Shown here piece after piece: positions 7,302 through 11,010 of a DNA stretch of 11,010 nt. Location: assembly GCA_964485695.1 (NCBI GenBank), contig CAZAKZ010000168.1, positions 1 to 11,010 on the forward strand, read 5' to 3'. This DNA comes from CAZAKZ01 sp964485695 (lineage in GTDB: Bacteria; Planctomycetota; JAFGQW01). The position numbers and the translations under genes are program-made. A model generated the notes under the pieces. That model ran no database searches. It was not told the origin of the DNA and saw only the letters and a program-made list of their open reading frames with translations. Within the stretch, counting starts at the first letter, position 1. Every line of letters begins with the position of its first letter.

Positions 7302-7354
7302 GGATCCCCGACGGATAGAATCTCATCCCGCGGCATTGTCTGGAAAATTGCTCC

Positions 7355-9442
7355 ATGAAATCGGTACAACCACGCATCCTATCAGTCTATATTGCTGCCA
7401 CCGTGATCCTCATCGTCCTGGGGTGCACGGTGAAGCTGACCGCTTTCCTCGTGCCACAGGTCCTGGCCCCCGGCGGTATTTTCGAGGTAGTTGTCGCGGG
7501 CACCCATTCAGGTAACAACGCCAGCGAGGGGGCCGCGGCCGTGCTGCAGGTGCCGGCCGGATTCACGGTGATTTCGGCCTTGACCCTGGATCGTCGGCCG
7601 ATCACCCGGAACGATCCGGCGGTGATGGCGCTGTACAAGGCTGAGACGGGCCACAGTCTGGCCGTATTCTCGGGTACCAACTCCTCCACCAATGCCGGAA
7701 GCAACCACGTGCTCCGTGTGCGGCTTCGGGCCCCGGTGGGCGGCGGACCGTACGTATTCAAGGTCTCGCTCGCCGCCCAGACCGGCGCCACCTGGGCGAT
7801 CAATGATCCACCGGGTATCTCGGACTTTGCACAGATCAACGCCAATCCGTACGCCCGGACCGTAGTGATGGCCAAGGACCCGTGGACCGGTGCGCCCGTC
7901 TACCAGAACTACTCATGGGGCCTTCCCGTTGCCAACCCGCCCGGCGCAAACGACAGCGGCTGGTCCGGGGTGGCGCTCGAGGATTTCAACAACGACGGCC
8001 GCGACGACCTGGCCTGCATCGGCAGGAAGGGCAACGGCCCACGCGCCTTCCTGAGCCCTCTGCCCGGTACGCCGTGGCATGAGTCCAGCATCGGTCTCTC
8101 CTATTCCTTCTCAGGCCGGTCGGACGTGGCCTTCGGCGACTTCGACCACGACGGCAGGATCGATCTCGCCGATGCAAACGGCCTCGCCTGGCTCGGCGAC
8201 GGCGGCAAGTCGTGGACCCTGGCAACCGGCATCGAGATCCGAGGCGGGGGCATGGAAGGAGTGGCCGTGGCCGATGTGAACAACGACGGATACGACGACG
8301 TGGCATTCTCCGGCCACTTCTCCGACTACATACAGGTGTTCCTCTCCAACGGCAGGGGCGGCTTCACCGAGTCGAGCAACGGGCTACCGAACGGTGCCAA
8401 GCCCAGCAACACAGGCGGGCACAAACTGATGATGAAGGACTTGAACGGCGACAGCTTCGCGGACATTTTGTGGTGTCAGTATTACTCCACCGACCTGTGG
8501 CTCGGCGACGGAAAGGGTAACTGGAAACGGGCTCCCGCCCACGGCCTGAACCCGTATCAGCACTGGGGCGTCGACGCCGCCGACCTGGACGGCGACGGCG
8601 ACCCGGACTTGGTTTTCGGCGTCTTTCACAGCGGTCCGACGCCGCCCACTATCGGCGGGGTCGAGGTGTACGAAAACCTCGGCACCGCGAAGTTCAAGCT
8701 TCGGACTTCGACCGGCATCCCGACCACCGCAGACTCATTCCAGGACGTGGCGCTGGCCGATTTCGACCGCGACGGCCGCGTGGACATCCTGGCTGGCCGG
8801 AGGTTCACTTCGGGTCCAACCACTCCATCGTTCTCCAGCCTGGAGATCTGGATGAACCGGGGAGGATTCACCTTCAAGCAGCAGACCTTTCCGGATTTGC
8901 CGACTTCAAACATCGGCTATCCCGAGGGCGTGGCCGTGGGCGACGTCAACGGCGACACATGGCCGGACGTGGCGGTCGCCAGCTACGAGCTGGGCGTTCT
9001 GGTGTGGTTGAACGAACGCACCGGCTTCTCCCCCTACGGAAAGGGGTGCGGGGGCAACCTGCCAGCCGCTCCGGTCATCGGCTACAGCGGGCAGCCGAAG
9101 CTGGGCAACGCAGCTTTCGCCTGGACCGTGAGTCAAGCGTCAGCGAACAAGCCGGCCCTCTTGGTGATGGGCCTCAGCAAGCGCTACTTCTTTGGTGCCC
9201 CCGTCCTACCGCTGGATCTGGGGCCGGTGGGCGCGCCCGGATGCTTCCTGCTGGCGGAAGCGCGGACGCAGTTCAACACGGCCACCGACAGCACGGGTAG
9301 GGCGAGCGTTCCCCTACCGATTCCAGGTGCGCCGGCGCTCGTCGGCACAGTGTTCTACGGTCAGTGGGGAATCACGGACCCGGTTGCCAACAAGCTGGGG
9401 CTGGCGGTGTCCAACGGGGGGGCTGCGAAGATCGGACGGTAG
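7355..9442 (+). CDS. Exported FG-GAP/VCBS seven-motif propeller protein with planctomycete-type C-terminal domain
   Basis: This 695-residue exported protein is likely to bind calcium and fold as an integrin-alpha-like beta-propeller; its ligand is unknown. The N-terminus has a hydrophobic segment ending VLGC (residues 21-24), so it has either an ordinary signal peptide or a poor lipobox. Residues about 35-185 look like a beta-sandwich adhesion module. Seven calcium-type D-x-[ND]-x-D-x-x-x-D motifs start near D210, D262, D307, D362, D410, D469 and D530 (for example DFNNDGRDD, DFDHDGRID, DLDGDGDPD). That is one per blade at a spacing of 45-61 residues; the fourth (DLNGDSFAD) and seventh (DVNGDTWPD) are slightly divergent. 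Residues about 560-695 form a separate domain with C565 and C630, LPLDLGPVGAPGCFLL and LPIPGAPALVGTVFYGQW, which I know as a recurrent C-terminal domain of planctomycete secreted proteins. The start has no strong ribosome binding site. It converges on the minus-strand hydrolase gene. Confidence 0.85.
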   Translation: MKSVQPRILSVYIAATVILIVLGCTVKLTAFLVPQVLAPGGIFEVVVAGTHSGNNASEGAAAVLQVPAGFTVISALTLDRRPITRNDPAVMALYKAETGHSLAVFSGTNSSTNAGSNHVLRVRLRAPVGGGPYVFKVSLAAQTGATWAINDPPGISDFAQINANPYARTVVMAKDPWTGAPVYQNYSWGLPVANPPGANDSGWSGVALEDFNNDGRDDLACIGRKGNGPRAFLSPLPGTPWHESSIGLSYSFSGRSDVAFGDFDHDGRIDLADANGLAWLGDGGKSWTLATGIEIRGGGMEGVAVADVNNDGYDDVAFSGHFSDYIQVFLSNGRGGFTESSNGLPNGAKPSNTGGHKLMMKDLNGDSFADILWCQYYSTDLWLGDGKGNWKRAPAHGLNPYQHWGVDAADLDGDGDPDLVFGVFHSGPTPPTIGGVEVYENLGTAKFKLRTSTGIPTTADSFQDVALADFDRDGRVDILAGRRFTSGPTTPSFSSLEIWMNRGGFTFKQQTFPDLPTSNIGYPEGVAVGDVNGDTWPDVAVASYELGVLVWLNERTGFSPYGKGCGGNLPAAPVIGYSGQPKLGNAAFAWTVSQASANKPALLVMGLSKRYFFGAPVLPLDLGPVGAPGCFLLAEARTQFNTATDSTGRASVPLPIPGAPALVGTVFYGQWGITDPVANKLGLAVSNGGAAKIGR

Positions 9443-9464
9443 TTTCCGAAAGCACGGGACATGT

Positions 9465-10622
9465 TCAAACGGATCCGCGAGCGGCGCGCACGGCGAGCTC
9501 GAAGAGCTTCATGTCGTCATGAACCGCGTCGGTGTGATTCTGTGGATTCTCGGACTCGTATTTGATGACGACCACAAGATCTCTGGAGGGGACGACGCCG
9601 ATGATCTGACCTCCCAGACCACTGGCGAGGAAACATGGGGTACCGTCGATCTTCGTGATCCACCAATGGTAGCCGTAGCTGTATCGGCGGACGCCGGTGA
9701 CCTGGTCGTGCGTGCTCGCTTTCACCCAGGACTCCGAAATCACGGTTCGACCGTCCCATTGCCCGCGATTGAGGAACAGAAAACCGAACTTCGCCATCTC
9801 TCTCGCGGTGAGGTGGAGACCGAAGCCGCCTATCTCGGTTCCCCGGGTGTCCTGGCGCCAGCAGTGGGGGACGGGGATCTTGTAGTCGTCCCATGTCACA
9901 TATTGCATCTTACCGGGCAATGAATAGAGCCGGATGCCCAGGGGGCCGAAGAGATACCGGCGAGCGAAGGCGCCGGGCGTCTTGCCAGTGGTCTTGTGAA
10001 TCAGGTCGCAGAGGAAGTGCGAGTTGGCGGAGTTGTAGTGAAAGTGCGTCCCGACCCGATGATCCCTGGGACGGCCTAGCGCTTCGGCGGTCCAGTCCGG
10101 AGACCAGACCCAGCGCATCCAGCTGATACCCTCCTCCGAGAAACGCAGGCCCGTGGTGTGGGTGAGAACGTGACCCAGCCGGATGTCGTTGAAAGCGGGA
10201 TATGCGGGCAGGTGGTCGACCATCAGGTCATCTGAGCCGTTCAGGAAGCCCTTGTCGATCGCGATGCCCACCAGGGCCGAGGTAAAGCTCTTCGTGATCG
10301 ACCACACTTCGGTGCTGCGGTCGCGACCGCCGTCACCATAGTATTGCTCGAAAACGATGCGGCCGTCCCTGACGACCAGCAGGCACCGGGTCAACGGGTC
10401 CCGGCGTGCGAAGGCGTCGGCTTCGGCCATTCTCGCCGGATCGATGCCGCAGGCCTCCATGGGCGCCGACTTCCAGGCACGTGTGGGCCAGTAGGGCCGG
10501 GTGTTGTCCGGCCAGTCGTACCCCTCGTCTCCGACGATGTTCGGGGTGGCACAAGAGCCGATCAGCAGCGTCAGGGCCAGGATGCCGAGAAGCTGGACCG
10601 TCCTGGTCGTGCGGCGGCGCAT
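9465..10622 (-). CDS. Serine hydrolase lipoprotein, beta-lactamase/class C-like
   Basis: This 385-residue protein belongs to the serine beta-lactamase/penicillin-binding-protein-like fold, which includes esterases and D-aminopeptidases. Actual lactamase activity should not be assumed. The start is supported by AGGA (complement of 10631-10634) eight bases upstream. The N-terminus ends in a lipobox, IGSC, with C24 as the lipidated cysteine. The catalytic motifs are visible: S108-I-T-K111 (SxxK nucleophile and base), Y196-N-S198 (the YxN/YxS tyrosine motif, in FHYNSANSHFL), and SGLGGQ at 334-339 in place of the lactamase KTG box. LGHVLTHTTGLRF and FGPLGI are standard for the family. Length and order are normal and the gene appears intact. 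Its stop lies 22 bp from the convergent FG-GAP gene, with no clear terminator between them. The physiological substrate is unknown. Confidence 0.9.
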   Translation of the reverse strand: MRRRTTRTVQLLGILALTLLIGSCATPNIVGDEGYDWPDNTRPYWPTRAWKSAPMEACGIDPARMAEADAFARRDPLTRCLLVVRDGRIVFEQYYGDGGRDRSTEVWSITKSFTSALVGIAIDKGFLNGSDDLMVDHLPAYPAFNDIRLGHVLTHTTGLRFSEEGISWMRWVWSPDWTAEALGRPRDHRVGTHFHYNSANSHFLCDLIHKTTGKTPGAFARRYLFGPLGIRLYSLPGKMQYVTWDDYKIPVPHCWRQDTRGTEIGGFGLHLTAREMAKFGFLFLNRGQWDGRTVISESWVKASTHDQVTGVRRYSYGYHWWITKIDGTPCFLASGLGGQIIGVVPSRDLVVVIKYESENPQNHTDAVHDDMKLFELAVRAARGSV

Positions 10623-10677
10623 CTTCTGATTCCTCTCTCCGTGGTAGGGGCTCCTCGAGATAGAAGACCACCATTAC

Positions 10678-10687
10678 ATCACGTGAT
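10678..10687. promoter_or_regulatory. Perfect 10-bp palindrome, possible operator
   Basis: ATCACGTGAT is fully self-complementary with a CACGTG core, and lies 56 bp upstream of the hydrolase start. On the minus strand it runs directly into TGATGTAAT, a plausible extended -10 element (TG, one base, TGTAAT, which is 5 of 6 to consensus). A regulator bound here could block that promoter. There is no good -35 box. The site occurs once, so a chance match is possible. Confidence 0.3.
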
Positions 10688-10729
10688 TTCGCATGAGTAT
10701 GACTACGCGGTGAGATTCATTTTGTTTGT

Positions 10730-10767
10730 GGGGCGCCACGGATTCCTGGCGACAACGGCCGCGCCCC
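10730..10767. repeat. Inverted repeat with a competing inner hairpin
   Basis: GGGGCGC (10730-10736) and GCGCCCC (10761-10767) are perfect 7-bp arms. A shorter hairpin, CGCCA (10734-10738) with TGGCG (10747-10751), shares bases with the left arm, so only one can form fully. There is no T-run on either strand, so it is not an intrinsic terminator. Confidence 0.35.
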
Positions 10768-10840
10768 TGGTGCACTTCCTTCTGACCGCTTCAGGCCGCT
10801 TCTGTCCTTTCATGGCACCTAATCTTCATATATAAATTTG

Positions 10841-10899
10841 TGGCAGGCTCTGCAGCGGCCGGATCGGCCGGGCTTGCTGGATGCCAGGAGGAATCCTGG
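10841..10899 (+). repeat. Cluster of hairpins, possibly structured RNA
   Basis: CGGCCG (10856-10861) and CGGCCG (10865-10870) pair across GAT. They are enclosed by TGGCA (10841-10845) and TGCCA (10882-10886). Next to this, CCAGGA (10884-10889) and TCCTGG (10894-10899) form a 6-bp stem closed by GGAA, a GNRA-type tetraloop. The outer stem and the last hairpin overlap by three bases, so they may alternate. Neither family nor function is recognised. Confidence 0.35.
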
Positions 10900-10957
10900 G
10901 GTCCGTGACGAGTTCTCGCACCTGGAAATCCCGAATGTCCATACAGATAGCACCGCT

Positions 10958-11010
10958 TGATCAGCGACAATTAGAATTCCGGTCAGCGACAATTAGAATT
11001 CCCGCCTCAG
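10958..11010. mobile_element. Putative terminal end of an IS21-family element (partial)
   Basis: TCAGCGACAATTAGAATTCC occurs twice in tandem, at 10961-10980 and 10983-11002, identical over 20 bases and separated by GG. Closely spaced repeats of about 20 bp with a CAGCGACAATTA(G/A)AATT core are what I know from the ends of IS21-family elements, where they bind the IstA transposase. The element would begin around the TGA at 10958-10960, TG being the usual terminal dinucleotide, and continue past the right edge. No istA or istB coding sequence lies inside the window, so this rests on the repeats alone. Confidence 0.55.
10961..11002. repeat. Two tandem 20-bp direct repeats
   Basis: The two copies match at all 20 positions and have a 22-bp period, about two helical turns, so a protein would meet both on the same DNA face. 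The low GC of the repeat contrasts with the GC-rich surroundings, which supports an outside origin. No other copy is seen elsewhere in the window. Confidence 0.85.

Larger units (their letters stand above)
10623..10957. other. Non-coding right flank
   Basis: These 335 bases contain no frame I would call a gene. They include the 5' flank of the minus-strand hydrolase, a palindrome at 10678-10687, an inverted repeat at 10730-10767 and hairpins at 10841-10899. On the plus strand TATAAA at 10831-10836 has a weak TTTCAT box 17 bases upstream (10808-10813). This might transcribe the structured stretch after it, but the match is poor. Confidence 0.5.

Noticed and set aside
9192..9923. Plus-strand frame of 243 codons across the convergent junction
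   Set aside because: It overlaps the FG-GAP gene's end in another frame and is antisense to the serine hydrolase, both strongly supported.
9465..10622. Antibiotic-resistance beta-lactamase
   Set aside because: The SxxK and Tyr motifs are present but the KTG box is replaced by SGLGGQ, as in esterase/peptidase relatives, so resistance cannot be claimed.

Overview
The window looks like a piece of a GC-rich Planctomycetota chromosome, or a metagenomic bin of that kind. Three things suggest this: secreted proteins ending in two types of short beta-rich C-terminal domain that I associate with planctomycete exported proteins; a seven-motif FG-GAP/VCBS propeller; and a TPR plus peptidase-MA-like metalloprotease beside a secreted HEAT-like protein. 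The phylum is inferred from protein style. No rRNA, tRNA or marker gene is present to prove it.

Layout. Bases 1-503 hold no convincing gene, but they contain two perfect inverted repeats and a good sigma70-type promoter. Two tandem plus-strand genes follow, 41 bp apart and probably co-transcribed: an exported metalloprotease (504-2699) and an exported HEAT-like protein (2741-4303). After a spacer with an extended -10 promoter overlapped by a small dyad comes an exported beta-propeller protein (4461-5771). Next is a trypsin-like serine protease lipoprotein (6055-7164) whose codon use differs from its neighbours and which may be leaderless. Then comes an exported FG-GAP propeller protein (7355-9442). 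It faces a convergent minus-strand serine hydrolase lipoprotein of the beta-lactamase/class C fold (9465-10622), with only 22 bp between them.

The right edge (10623-11010) has no gene. It holds a perfect 10-bp palindrome, several hairpin-forming repeats and, at the very end, two identical 20-bp direct repeats in tandem. These resemble the terminal repeats of an IS21-family insertion sequence whose body would lie outside the window.

All six proteins carry an N-terminal signal peptide or lipobox, so the region encodes a set of cell-envelope or extracellular proteins: two proteases, one serine hydrolase, two propeller proteins and one repeat scaffold. Apart from the first two genes there is no strong operon structure. 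I see no defence system, CRISPR array, toxin-antitoxin pair or biosynthetic cluster. The most useful leads are the putative IS end, the hairpins upstream of the first gene, the promoter dyad at 4374-4391, and the compositionally odd protease gene.
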